NCBI RefSeq assembly: GCF_024713975.1
Contig: NC_091095.1
Location: 1,690,001 to 1,754,000, forward strand
DNA: 64,000 nucleotides
Direction: 5' to 3'
Source: Paralichthys olivaceus
Taxonomy: Eukaryota > Chordata > Actinopteri > Pleuronectiformes > Paralichthyidae
This document shows positions 23,601 through 36,100 of the stretch, piece after piece; positions within the stretch are counted from its first letter, which is position 1; every line of letters begins with the position of its first letter. The notes beneath the pieces were generated by a model, which was not told the DNA's origin, searched no databases, and was given only the letters and a program-made list of their open reading frames with translations. The position numbers and the translations under genes were made by a program.

Positions 23601-26600
23601 ACCTTGTTTGTTACTTTTGAAATTCAAATATCAATATTTCATCATAAGTAATCCTTTGCAAACTTTCAAATATCATTTTGAAATTCTTTATTTACTTACT
23701 GGCGAGTGTGGGAACATGTGGGAGCAGATCCACTCTATCACAACATTTCATACGAGACAACAACTCGCTGCTTCGGTGAACGACTGACCGAAGCCCAGAA
23801 TGTTTCCAGACCAAAGCAAAGGTTGATATGGTGCGAAGACAGTTTTAAGACAAATGGACGACTGATTACGAGAGACGACGGTCGTCCTCTTCAGCCATTT
23901 ACTAAAGAACAATCCGACACATTTTAAAGTGGAACCACGAGGAGAGAAGAACCGATGAACTTTAACTCTCAAACCACTGTCGTGCTTGTTCTACTTGATA
24001 TTTGAAAAGAAGATATTGACATTTCTACTCCACTCTTGTCTGTAGACTTACACACACTGTCTGTCCGTCACTTGATTGGAAAGAGTTTTGTTTGGATTTG
24101 CAGGAGGAAGATTAATCTAAACAGATCACAAAGCAAAATGTACGCTTCCTCCTAAATCCCACAAGCAAACTACACAACAACCCCCCCCCCCGTCCTGAAT
24201 CCATGATGAAGCTCTTTGTCCATTTGACAACTTCCTTCTGTCACTTCTGGCTCCTCTGCTTCTATCTTATCATAACATCGTCTATTAAAAGGGCAGATAT
24301 TGTGGTCCACGTCCCAGTGGAGCCTCTTCTCCTCTAATACTTGGAACAATATCAAAGCGACAGCAGCGTGCGTGAGAAACGGAAGACAAATGCTTTACTG
24401 AACCAAGACCACAGCAGGTTACATGAAGTGAAGTGTGAGAGGAAGAGGAGGAATGAAATAGTGATGATGGTCGTAGAGGTGATCGTTTAGACCGAGGTCA
24501 GTTTCATCACATTACGTCCGCCACATAAAAATGACAAATGTTACCACACAGTATTAACTGAGGCTTTGTTCACCTTATTACGTCTGAAGAGGAACCACAG
24601 GTGTGAAATGAGCCTCAGGACAAATACACCGCTCACACTTTTAGTTCCGAAGAAGTTCTGGACCAAGAAACGAAGCGTGGAGGTTTCCTGTATCTCAGAC
24701 CAGGGTCCAGACCAAACCGCTGTCCAACCAGACGAGGAGTTCTGGGCCTGGATCAAACTGAACCTGGTTCTGTTGGTTCACAGTGAAGACACTTTGTTGG
24801 ACAGTTTGGACCAATCACAGGAAGTAGAGACACATTAAACCATAGAAGAAGAAGAAGCTGCAGTCTTCACCTCCGACGATATAATGTTTGAACCACGAGG
24901 ACGTTCATGTGGAGCATTTGAACTAGTGTGGAGTACTGGAGTACTGTGGAGTACTGTAGTACTGTGGAGGACTGTGGAGTACTGTAGTACTGTGGAGTAC
25001 TGGAGTACTGTAGTACTGTGGAGTACTGTAGTACTGTGGAGTACTGTGGAGTACTGTGGAGTCAGACAAACTTCTTCAGTCTCTAAAATACAACGTGAAA
25101 CCAAAACTAACCAGACGGAATGAAACTATGGAACAAACACATGAAGCCTGGTTCAGACTCAGATCAGAAGAAAACTTAGAATTAAATCCACAAGACAATA
25201 AAATGTACAAATGTGAGGAAGTCTGAATATTTTCTGAAGCCACTGTAGAAAGTATAGGGAAATTCGATGCATTGTGGGTAATCATCTCGGAACAAACAAA
25301 CCGAGGCGCTCCCACACTCTCTGTTCATTTGCACTGCGGCCACATGCCTTTGAATGTGCAGCGGTGCGTCAAGGAGACGTCGGTGCATGTTCGAGCATAA
25401 TGATGCTGTTTAAGAATCTGGCATAACGAGCTGTCACACACACACACCACTGATCATCGCAGGATGACCGAGACCCAGGAGAGAATATCCTGTAAGAGCC
25501 GGAGGAGCGAAACAAGGCTTTGTGTTCTGCTGCTGTGATGCACTAATCCGTTCAACCGCTGCTCGTCCCCTCAGTGTCACCAGCTCTGCTTTAATGAGCC
25601 CCTAATGTGGAGCTTACTGATGCTTCCTGCAGAGCTGCGTTCACACGCTGGGATTCGAACAGCAGCTCGGTGCCCTTTCACACCGCGACGCCCTGAATAC
25701 GCTTTTCATTACCTGGAGAGCCATTAGCGCAGTTACAATAACGGCCTAATGACATGGCCCCTTCTCAGTCGAAGCTGTTATCTGTGCCTCAGTGAACAAA
25801 CAGCAGCCGCGACAAAAGGCCAGAGAACAAATAAAGAGGCGAGTTCAGCGTGGCCTCCGTCATCCAGCGAGATGTTTGCCTCCTCCCACCTCTGGCAGCA
25901 GAACCTCCAGCAGAGGCCGGAGCTGCGTTTTATTATGAATGAGAGCTGGTGTGTTTTAATTGACACAAGGCCGAGCAGCTTTGATGTGCGAGGCGTTGAG
26001 GTGGCAGCGAGAGGCGAGAGGCTCCTCATTAGTGCTCTCAACACCCCCCCCCCAACACACACACACACAACCTCAACAAAACACACCACCCCTCCGCAGA
26101 GGAGGCTGTGTGTGTGTGTGTGTGTGTGCTTGTCAGCCATGTGAGGGGATCGGCAGAGACAAAGCGTGGGCAGCGAGGAGGGAGGAGGACATCAACAAAT
26201 CAAGTGCCCCCTTCCCCCCCCCCCCCAGACAGAACGTTACAGCAGAGTTTACAAAACGATAGATTCTGAGATCATGAGACATTTTCACTCCCGTCCCTTA
26301 TCGTCTGTTTGTTCTTCAGCAGGATCACACAGACAGACAGATTTCCAATGGCCAAATCTTTCTGACCTGCGATGAATGTCTTTTCTCAGGTTGTCCAACA
26401 GTTTGGGACGACATCCGGTGCTGGTCCAGAGCTGAGGTGGGACAGGTGGTTAGCGTCTCGTGTACCAACGTGTCCCAGCTGTTTGCCGATAATAAAGGTA
26501 AATCAATGATATTACTTATTTATTTTAAACAACCAATCAGAGCCACACTGATCTGTCTTTTGCCACACACATATTAGGGACACTGATGTACTGATATCTA

Positions 26601-28442
26601 TTTGTAAATTATTCCTAAGATGTCAGATCAAACCCTGATGACAGAGAAATGTAACTGAGGTTTGATATTTTAAAGATTAACCATAAACTTAAAATAACGA
26701 GAAATAAAAAGAAAACACTCCGAGGATAAACTGATGACGTGAGGTCGACATGATGTTCTGTCAAATATTCAACATAAGTGAGGAACACAACGTGTCTCCT
26801 GCATCTCGGCCGGGTGACGGAGGCGTAGAACCGCGAGGCAGTAATCTGCTTGTTTTCGTTTGTGTGGCAGAAGAAGCGCTCGGATCAGTTTGAGGCAGAG
26901 CAGTGATTAATAATTCTGCCAACAGTCACGCTGATCTCTCATTTTATCCTCCACTGTGTCTCCTCCACTGAGGTTGTGGGTAAATACTGTCCTGAAAATA
27001 GCAACGTGAATTCTCTTTTTATTTTAAAGCCAAAAACAAAAGAGGCGGCTTTGACTTTTCCACAATAATCAACTTATCTTTCAGTCTCACATCAGCCGAG
27101 TCACCAGGTTATGTTAAACCCTCTGACCCACGGGACCCCCACCTTCTCCAGACCTCCGTCTCCTCCACGTATTCCTGAACAAAATGCTCTGACCACCTTA
27201 TGTAGAAAGTGAGTGAACAAACAACAAGACGTTAATCCACCAGAGAGCATCAACCTGTAAAGCTCAATAAAGCAAAGTCCAATTAAAACAGATGATAACT
27301 TCACCTGTGGACTGTTTATCACGACAGCATGTTGTCAGGAAGGAAAGCGTACAGTGTGAGTTCATGTGTCTGATAGAGAGACCTTCTTCAAGAGGAAGAG
27401 TGAAGCGTTAACGTATCCTCGGTGTGTGGGGCTCAGGTCGCCGCTGATGACCTCATAACGTGGTGTTAGTTTCCCTCCTCCTCCACAGACGCTCTGGTAA
27501 GAGCGGCTCCGCAGCAGCGATGTGTTTCGCTGCAGACGAAACCAACGTACAGAAAAAAAAACCTTGAATTGGAAAATCAAAGAGTTCACAGTGAGAGCCG
27601 AGAACACGAGGACGGAGTTGGCGCTGCTTGTTAAGCTCGCCGGTGTGAGCACTAGCTCTCTCCCCGGAGCCTCGGCCTCCAACCTCCATCCAAATCTAAA
27701 CCGTTCACCCACCGACGCTGCGGCTTCGGGCCTGCGGGCTCTGAACGCTGCCTCACACCGAGGCTAATGCGGCTGGATACCGAGGAATCCGCCCACATCT
27801 CAAACCCCCACACTCTGCTCGGATGAGCTGAGGAGCCGGACGGGCATTTTTCACTTCACGAAACTCCGACCTGTGATTTCACCGTTTCCCTCTGGTTAAC
27901 ACGGACTCACTGAGAGAACCCGGTGACCTCGTGTCTGTCGTAGAGCGAGCGTCGTCATTCTGACCTCAGGCAGCAGTGGGAGAACATGGCTGCCTCGTTT
28001 TACGTCCATCAGTTCCAGTCCTCACCTGACCAGGTTTCATACTGACTCAGAGCATTCAAACGAGCAGATCCACAGAATCTGGATTTACAAGTGATCACTG
28101 CTGCGTCTTCTAATCAGGGGCGTAGCAACAGGTGGGCAGAGAGGAGAACTGCCGGGCCCCTGAGAGGTTGACGAAGTTTGTTCTGCTCAAAAGTTCCATA
28201 AAAATCGTTGAGGAGAAATTGACAGCTTCGTTCAAAAAACAAATACAAACGTAATAAATCTATTTATTTACGCATCTTAGACTGTTCTACATCTTTTGAA
28301 TTAAATTATTCTTTTCTCATCTTTTAGATTTTATCATTTTAAAAGTTCTTTCTTTGTTTCCTGCCTTTGTTGTTTCTTCATTTCAAATTGATTCTCGACA
28401 GCGTTTCCGCACTTTGTGTCGATTCTGTTGTTCTCTGCATGA

Positions 28443-28501
<59 letters not shown>

Positions 28502-31500
28502 GGGGGGCGGGTACTGTTTTTAAACCTGAATGATTGATTGATTGATTCTTGCCAACAGGCTGAGTGATGCCTCTCTTATTATTCACAGGTTGAAGTTTTC
28601 ATCCTCCTCTTCATCATTTCTCCTCAGATCCTTGTTGTTTCCTCCTCCATCGTTTCCACTCAGAGTTTTTCTTCGTGTTTCTCAGGTTTCATCTACAGGA
28701 ACTGCACCGAGGACGGCTGGTCTGAGGCTTATCCTCCCTACGAGAACGCCTGTGAGTTTGCAGAGTATGAGGAGACGGAACCTAAGGTAGATGTTTCAGA
28801 TGATGAGATGAACTCACTGTCAGTGTGTTTAAATGTTCCTCCTTGTCGCTCTGGTCTCTGTGACCTCCGCTGCTACTAAATGACTTAGAAGAGGAGGTGT
28901 CACTCCTCACATCTTTCAGGAAGCTTCAGGTGAAAGTTGTTGCTGTGGCGACCATCGGGCACTGCAGACTCACATTCACGACGACTTGAATCCTTATTAA
29001 TTAAGAAGTTTTAATTACTATCCTCAAACCTCCAGCCCACAACTTGCTGATTATGGTTGAGGGTAAATTACAGATGTTATTTAAAGCAGACCATAAAACA
29101 GGTGATTGACGGTTCTCTCCTTCACACCAACGTAAACCCCGCGCGGCTCGTCTTCTCCGGAGCAATGAAAGTCATCACAAGTCCCCTGGGAACATTTTCC
29201 TGACAAGTGACGTCTTCAAATATTGACTCTGGGCTCTAAGTAGCTTCGGGGGAAGAAGCGTGATGTGGACGTTCTGTGGCAGCGTCTGTGGGCGGAGGTT
29301 GAGACGCTTCGCTCAAGAGAAACCACAAGAAACTTCTTCCACCTCCTTGAACGCGGAGCAGTCACATGGAAGCATGAAACTTCCAGAATGTTTCTGATGC
29401 ACGGGTTAAAAAGGACGAAGTGCAGAAAGTTCTTGTTAAACCAAAACTTCCCCAAGAAGTACGAAGCACACGTGGTCAGATTGAACTGATGACTGAACTT
29501 CTAATATCCAGCGTTCACTTGTGTCAGTTACATGAAAACCACGTCACCGCTCGGAGATGTAGCCTGACAGAATGAATCACCACGTGTGGCTGCAGGGGGC
29601 GCTGCTGCTCAGTAAAATCTACATAGTGTTTAAATTAAATCTCCATCTTTTTCATCTTAAATTCTAACGCCTGCAACACGTTCTATAATTTTCTCTTTCA
29701 GACGTCGTACTTCTCCACCTTCAAGCAGGTTTACACTACAGGATACGCCACCTCCCTCATCTCTCTCATTTCTGCTATTTTTGTCTTCACCGTGTTCAGG
29801 TAAAGATTGTTCTAACACCTGAAGATTAATCTCTGCACGTGATCTCCGTGTTCCTGACCGTGTTCTTCTTGTGCTCGACAGGAAGTTCCACTGCACCAGA
29901 AACTACATCCACATCAACCTGTTCTTCTCCTTCATCCTGAGAGCCAGCGCCGTCTTCATTAAAGACGGCATCCTGTTTTCTGATGAAAACCTGGACCACT
30001 GCTTCATGTCGACTGTAAGCCTTAAACCCTCCAGCTCCATTAACGTGTCTATATTTACCACTGATGGACTCACGTCCGTTACTTAAGCAGATCCAGTGGT
30101 GGGCGACCACAAAGGAAAAATGCGTCACCCTCTTCTTCGCCCTGCTTTGAGGGATCGGATGAAAAAAAAGAGAATAAGTTGTTGTTGAATGAGATAAAGA
30201 AGAACGAGTCAAAGCTGGATTCGGAAATGTCCAGTTTTGGCGAATGCAGACGGAAAGAGCGAACGTCTGTAGAAGAGAAGAAAGAATATGAAAATCTCTG
30301 GATGACGATCTCCTGCTGCTTCTTCAGACGTGAAGGATGAACTCCAGAAAACGTTTAGTCTGAAAACTGCAAAGAAAATGAAAGAAAGGAAGATAAATTT
30401 ATATCAGATACTCATGTGCTGGGTCAAAACTGGGTCACCAGGTAAATGTAACGGAGCAAAAACTCAAATATTTCACTGAAAGAAACGAATAATCCCTCTG
30501 AGGTATCATTAAATAGTTCTGTCTTTATACTGAAACTGAAGCAGAAGGATTGAGGCACTGAGAATAAGTGAGTGAAGACCATTAGAGACAAGTGTCTCTC
30601 CTCCTGTTTCCCTGCCGATGATTCGTCCTGGAGTGAAGCTAAGTGTCCTCTTGTGGCTCCGAGGGACCAAACGAACTGTGACTCATTTAGCGGCGACGTG
30701 AGAGAAACACAGACGATTCAAAATGGCAGAGAAGATGAGGGAACGCTGTGGTGGGCCATGAGGAACCTGAGTGTTTTCGAAGAGAGAATAAAAACAGTCA
30801 CGACTTTTAGATTAGACGACCGAACTTCTACCAATAAAGACAAATGCCTCAAATATCCCGTTTCCCCCCCGAGCAGCTTTTAGAGACGACAGAATGAACC
30901 AAACAATCCACTGGACGAAGAGGAGCTGATCTAGAGGATTAGATTCTGGAGACGAAGAAGAAAGTTTATTTAATTTATTTCTCATCTCTTTAAGATTTTT
31001 TTATCCTTTCATTGTCCTAAATTGTTTCTGTGTTCACCACATTTTTCATTCAAAAGACTTTGAGCAGCATTTGATGTGTTTTCTGCCGTCCCCCCTCAGA
31101 CGTCCTGTAAATCAGCCGTGGCCTTCTTCCAGTTCAGCATCCTTGCAAACTACTTCTGGCTGCTGGTGGAGGGCATGTACCTGCAGACGCTGCTCGCCCT
31201 CACCTTCAGCTTCCAGAAGAAATACTTCTGGTGGTACATCCTCATCGGCTGGGGTGGGCGTCTGTTGCCTCATGTCACTTCCTGTCTGTCCTCCTCTGTC
31301 CGTCTCTTGTTAAAACTCTCTCCGTGTCTCTCAGGTCTCCCAACGACAATCATATCGGCCTGGATCCTCTCTCGTAATTTCTACGATAACAGAGGGTGAG
31401 TTCATGTCAGTTAAAATAAAAACGTCCAAATTCATGCGTCCAACCCATAGACTATAAGTAAAGATGGACGACTGAGTCTCCATCGCCCCCTGGTGGTTGG

Positions 31501-32572
31501 CTGTAGTGCAGGTCATAAACCCCTCCTCCATGTTCTGCACTGTGAGGAGGTGTAGTTCGGTGTCGTCTCGTTTGTGTCACTGCTGCTGATTGTGTGTCTC
31601 AGGTGCTGGGACGACACAGACGTGGACTTTATCTGGTGGATCATAAAAGCTCCGATAACTGCTTCGCTGCTGGTGAGTGCAGAGCTGTGGCAGGGGGCGC
31701 TGTTGAGGAGCTGCAGGGGTGTTTTCTAACTCGGCAGACGTTCGCACAGACACGACGGAAACCACTGATGAGTGTTTCTGTGTCATGCAGGTGAACTTCG
31801 TCATCTTCATCAACGTGATCCGTATCCTGGTGCAGAAGCTGAGGTCTCCTGGTGTCGGGGGAAACGACACCAGTCACTTCAAGTGAGCGAGGAGTAAAAA
31901 TCCACACAACAGGTATCCTGCACACCCACGTGTGTTCATGGCTTCTTTCTCTGTGTGTGTGTGTGTGTGTGTGTGTCTGTGTGTAGGAGACTGGCCAAAT
32001 CCACGCTGCTCCTCATCCCTCTGTTCGGGATGCACTACATGCTGTTTGCCTTCCTGCCAGAAAACACCGGAGCAGAGGCCCGACTCTTCATCGAGCTCGG
32101 TGTTGGATCCTTTCAGGTGAGTTTTGGTTTCTCGAGCGTTCAGTTGTCGCCACCTACGTTACGTCTCCTTATACACGACATTGATTGATTTAGTAATTGG
32201 CTCAAATTACAGATAAATATCCTGCGAAACATCTGGGACAAAACTATTTCCCCATGTGGGACCGGTGTGTCTCAGCTTGTTTTGTGGCGTCCACCTTACT
32301 TTTCATTTTTAACATCTAAACATGTTTTCTGCTCCGCAGGGATTCGGCGTGGCTCTGCTCTACTGCTTCCTGAATGGAGAGGTACGTGAACGCTGCATTG
32401 TGGGTAAACTGTCGTGTTGTAAAAGAAAGTGTAATGAACAGTCAGATAAATGTCGTTAATGTGCTCCAACAATCAGAAAACAAACGGCAAGTACAGATGT
32501 TTCACAGACGAGAACAGCTTTTCATCTTACTCCTCTGTGTGTGTGTGTGTGTGTGCGTGTGTGTCTGTGTGT

Positions 32573-32635
<63 letters not shown>

Positions 32636-32859
32636 TGTGCGTGTGTGTGTAGGTGCAGGCAGAACTAAAGAAGAGGTTCTGGAAGTGGCAGACTCAGAAT
32701 TACCTGAGATACAGTAAACGACGGCGTACGTTGTTCACTGAGAGCAGCACTCAGATCTCTGTTCTGGACAAATCCAGCCCCAAAGATCAGCCGGGCTCAG
32801 AGACGCAGGCGCTCACACACACCGTCACCGTGACGCCCAACAACGTCTCCACGGTCTGA
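15116..32859 (+). CDS. ghrhrl: GHRH-receptor-like class B (secretin family) GPCR, 13 coding exons
   Basis: Exons: 15116-15181, 19255-19363, 26390-26497, 28686-28786, 29702-29799, 29882-30014, 31100-31253, 31335-31395, 31603-31672, 31791-31882, 31987-32116, 32340-32381, 32653-32859. All phases join (1371 bases, 456 residues). Exon 1 encodes a hydrophobic signal peptide. The extracellular hormone-binding domain has the family cysteines and [17 protein letters not shown] and NAC motifs. Seven membrane segments follow, with [45 protein letters not shown] and [18 protein letters not shown]. The family couples hormone binding to Gs and cAMP. Features favouring GHRHR over VPAC or secretin receptors: [18 protein letters not shown] before TM3, YPPYENAC and ELGVGSFQG. 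Fish have GHRHR plus GHRHR-like (PRP) receptors; I favour the GHRHR-like/GHRHR2 branch, but that choice needs a tree. The last two large introns carry long GT tracts touching acceptors. AATAAA at 33137-33142 is the nearest poly(A) candidate. Confidence 0.88.
17231..17388 (-). repeat. arm B of the inverted repeat pair
   Basis: Reverse complement of 14046-14217 with a small number of substitutions and indels. On the plus strand it starts with three tandem receptor half sites, AGGTCAGAGGTCAAAGGTCA. It lies inside intron 1 of the GHRH-receptor-like gene. Confidence 0.85.
17550..17613 (+). repeat. CA microsatellite
   Basis: CA repeat with interruptions, perfect from about 17571 to 17612. Confidence 0.95.
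21103..21245 (+). repeat. interspersed repeat, 'cacctggtggctg' family
   Basis: It begins TGTAAATAAAGATGGACAA and contains GTCAAAGTGCCTTGATCGCC, then GCTCCTCCATGTTAGTG. It is the same family as 31447-31545 and, inverted, 13005-13165. Confidence 0.65.
23096..23117 (+). repeat. poly-G run of about 21 bases
   Basis: Homopolymer G in intron 2 of the receptor gene. It is able to form a quadruplex and is prone to length error in sequencing. Confidence 0.9.
24928..25063 (+). repeat. GTACTG-based minisatellite
   Basis: Units GAGTACTGTA and GTACTGTG alternate for about 136 bases. The core AGTACT is self-complementary, so the tract can fold on either strand. The open frames on both strands are artefacts of the repeat. 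Confidence 0.92.
28444..28501 (+). repeat. GT microsatellite
   Basis: Perfect GT run of about 58 bases in intron 3 of the receptor gene, followed by a G-run. Confidence 0.95.
31447..31545 (+). repeat. interspersed repeat, 'ccctggtggttgg' family
   Basis: CATAGACTATAAGTAAAGA, then CATCGCCCCCTGGTGGTTGG and CCCTCCTCCATGTT, related to 21103-21245. It sits in the 207-base intron between receptor exons 8 and 9. A 5' fragment of the same family (CATAGACTAAAGATGGACGA) occurs at 50299-50320. Confidence 0.65.
32535..32652 (+). repeat. long GT tract abutting the last receptor exon
   Basis: About 118 bases of GT with C interruptions. It runs directly into the TAG of the acceptor at 32650-32652, so it replaces the usual pyrimidine tract. 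Confidence 0.95.
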
Positions 32860-33136
32860 CGAGCGCTCAACGCGTTCACGTGTTGTCAATGTGTTGAATG
32901 CTACAAGGACCTCCTACTCTCACAACGTCCAGGTTGTGTAAGGGGCCGATGGGGGAGTCGATGGAGCCGAAGCACCAAAAAAGTAACGTTCCTATAACAG
33001 CAGACACGAGAGATGTAGTTCAATGAGATCAGATTAATCACAGTGAAAACTTTTTACTTTGTGTTTGGGACGTCAAGCACCATCAGACACATCCGCAGTT
33101 TTGTCACCATGACCGGTTAAAGTTTGAATCCTGATA

Positions 33137-33142
33137 AATAAA
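33137..33142 (+). terminator. candidate poly(A) signal, GHRH-receptor-like gene
   Basis: AATAAA 278 bases after the TGA. Further signals lie downstream, so the real 3' end is uncertain. Confidence 0.4.
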
Positions 33143-36100
33143 AATCAATTCTATATTTAAATGACAGTTACAGATAAAAACAACAGACACAAGTAAAAGT
33201 CTATTTCAGAGGACTGCCTCGTGAGCGCCCTCTAGGTGAACGTGACACGTTCTCTGTGGACGAGCTCTTTTATTTTTTTTTTTTACAGACGTTTTTTCAG
33301 GATCCTTCAGGTGCTGCCAGATTTAAGTGTTGACTTAAACTTAAGTCTAAATTAATTCCCTCCACGTTTCCCAGGACGTTACCTGAGGCACTGATCACTC
33401 TCTGACTTACAGACACAAACTGAGGTCACGTTACGCTGCAGTTTTCTGTCTGTGGTTAATCTTTGTTTACCCCGATTACAGACGTGTAAAACATCAGTCC
33501 GGTCAGCGTGAGTGACCCCAACTCAGGTCAGACACCCAAACTCTAATCATGCATCAGCTTCTCTTTCATGAAAGTTGTGTTTTATCAAAATATTCAGTGA
33601 AATATGCATAAAAAAAGGAAAAATAAGATAAATGCAGTTTGATACGTTTCAGTTCCAGAGATAATGAGGGTTTTGTTTTGCTTTAGGAAACTTACTGCAC
33701 ATTTTCTCTGATATTTCTAAAGGATCTTAACTTTGTAGAATTATTCCGTATTCAAAAGTCCTGATTCCGAGGCCCCGATGACACAAACAGATGTTGTGTA
33801 AACACTCGCACATCTGCAAAGTGAAGCAGCAGTATTTATTTTTCACCGATTCGGGGCCAAAGGGTGTTTGATCGTCGGGCGTCTCATGATCACGTTACAG
33901 AAAGATTTGAAATCAAATTGAAGTGCCCGTGTTACCATCAGTGGCTCTGAATGCAACATGTTGCACAGTGCACTTGTGCACATCTGGAGCACTCGACTGT
34001 AAAATATATTTATCTGCCAGGTTATTGTTTTTATGTCTGTGTGAATGTGAAGACACCTGCGCTGGTTTACATGTGTTTTATGAGGACATCGAGTCCAACA
34101 CATTTAATATGACTAACTGAGGAAATAGATTCATTATAAAGTTAGAGACGGTGGGTTGATATTTATCTTTTTTTGTACAATAGATGTAACTTAGTTTTAT
34201 TCTTTTATGAAAAATCTTTAAAATATTAAATTGTGCATTTGCAACGTGTTACGAGCTAAGAGCTAATGCTACCGCTAGGTTCCTCAGAGGAGACGTGATG
34301 TTTTTAAATTGAATTCTTATTGTTTAACATTTAGCAGGTGTGTATGTTCAACTGTATTTATTTATATACATATATACACATATATATACATATAAATATA
34401 TGTGCAGTTTAATTCATGGCTCAGTTAATCACCACTCCAGTGCCTATATATCAAACTATAACTCACTGTCTCGTATTTCATGGTTTGGATTCAATCTTAC
34501 ATTTCATGTTATTATTAATATTCCATGTACTGAGCATAAAAACACGTTGCTTCTGTTTTGAATCTGCAAAGGTTTCATATGTTTAAAGTTGTGCCGTAAT
34601 GAAGATACTGTGATTTTAAGATCTATTCACAGTCTCATTTCTTTTCTCTTACTTGAACAAGTGAATGTTTCTTTTCCAGGTTCCTGTTTACGACGTGATT
34701 GTTAATATATATATATATCACTATATTCCATCAGATACATAAACCATGCACACAGAAATGTACTGCAAACTGTTCACATTAAACACAATGATGATATAAA
34801 TGAGTGGAATATTTGTTGCACATTAAATTAATATATTATTTCATCCACACCCTCAAGATGTCTGATTTTTAAAAGAGATCTTTGCATTATTTCTCGAGCG
34901 ACGTCTTATCTCACGTTGTTAGAGACAGTGAATGGAGCAGAAGTGTAAAAATCATAGAGCGTCTCCTAAATGCTCAAGAGCACCTAATGTAGATGAATCT
35001 GCTGCTGGAAATGGTTCCTGAGAGAAGTCCTATTTCCTCCTGATTGAAAAGCATTTGTTGAAAATGACTGTGTGCAGCTGTTTCAGGAAATTAAACCATA
35101 TGTTTGCCCTCAGATCTCGGGAGGAGTCAATAAAGATGCTACAGATGAGAAAACATTCAGACAATGTTTTTGGTCTTTTCGTGGAAAACTGCAGATTGAT
35201 AAAAAAAACCCAGACTCAAACATCACTGAGCCAACAAGTTGGAAACATTTGTCGATATTTATGTAATGTACAAAAAACACTTCTATTGTTCTCATCACTG
35301 CAGAATAGAAACGTTGCAGTGAAGAACAAAAGTAAAACGCTGATGAGCGAAGCAGACAAGTTTTTTTAAAGTTACGTTTACATTCAGCCACACTGCCGAG
35401 CCCCGGCACCACGAAGATCTGAGGAACAACCACCAGCTCCAAAAGCTCCAAACCACAGTTTTCCTTCTTTGCAGTAAAACAAGAACAAAATGACACTTTC
35501 TCCTCCCTCCTGTTTGAGAAGATTAACATTCAAAGGAAAAGTATGTGACGGGTCCTGATGGGACGGTTGAGATGAATCTTCCACAGTAGAAAATGTTGAT
35601 CTCTTTTATTAATCAGCTGGAAAACACAGCTCAGGTTCCTGTTAATGTCCCGAGAGCTGGTTCCTCCATCGAGGTTCCATCTGCCACCAAAATGAGATCA
35701 GAAGGATCGAACACACATCGGCCTGTCAGAGAGCACAGAGGCCGCAGGAGGCAGCACACGAGCAGCATTTATTAAATAACAGTAAAGACTATTCTTTGTA
35801 TTATTATATTATTATAAAATCAGGGAGATCCACTTCAAACACCATCTCCTTCTTTTCCCAAAGTAAAGTCATCAGATTGTTTGTCTCGACTGATCCAGTC
35901 CTCTGAGCTCTTCATGAACTTTTCCTCCAAAAAACATTTACACATGAAGTTTTTTCAAAAGTTCAAACTGGAACTTGCTGCTGACACAGATCATGTGATT
36001 TATTAATAAACTTCAGTGTGCCTGTTTTAAATGTGAGTAGAGCGACACCCACAGAAACACTAAGATACTGCAGCTCGTTAGGAAACAGTATTTTTGAACC

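Larger units (their letters stand above)
19364..26389 (+). other. intron 2 of the GHRH-receptor-like gene (7 kb)
   Basis: Contains repeat remnants at about 20545-20620 (ending AGGGCCCC) and 21103-21245, a G22 run at 23096-23117, a minisatellite at 24928-25063, C-runs at 26041-26052 and 26214-26226, and a GC-rich non-repetitive block at 25600-26035. No coding exon is required: flanking exons join in phase 1. Confidence 0.7.

Noticed and set aside
24566-24838. 90-codon plus-strand frame in receptor intron 2
   Set aside because: No recognisable family, no acceptor in phase with flanking exons, and the receptor is complete without it.
24928-25063. CRISPR-like array
   Set aside because: Direct tandem repeats without unique spacers in a vertebrate intron; a minisatellite. 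The arrays at 39588 and 56942 were rejected for the same reason.
24835-25123. Open frames on both strands over the GTACTG array
   Set aside because: Low-complexity translation of a tandem repeat on both strands, with no family resemblance.
29826-30212. 128-codon minus-strand frame over receptor exon 6
   Set aside because: Antisense to a clearly coding exon (TM2 region); no independent evidence.
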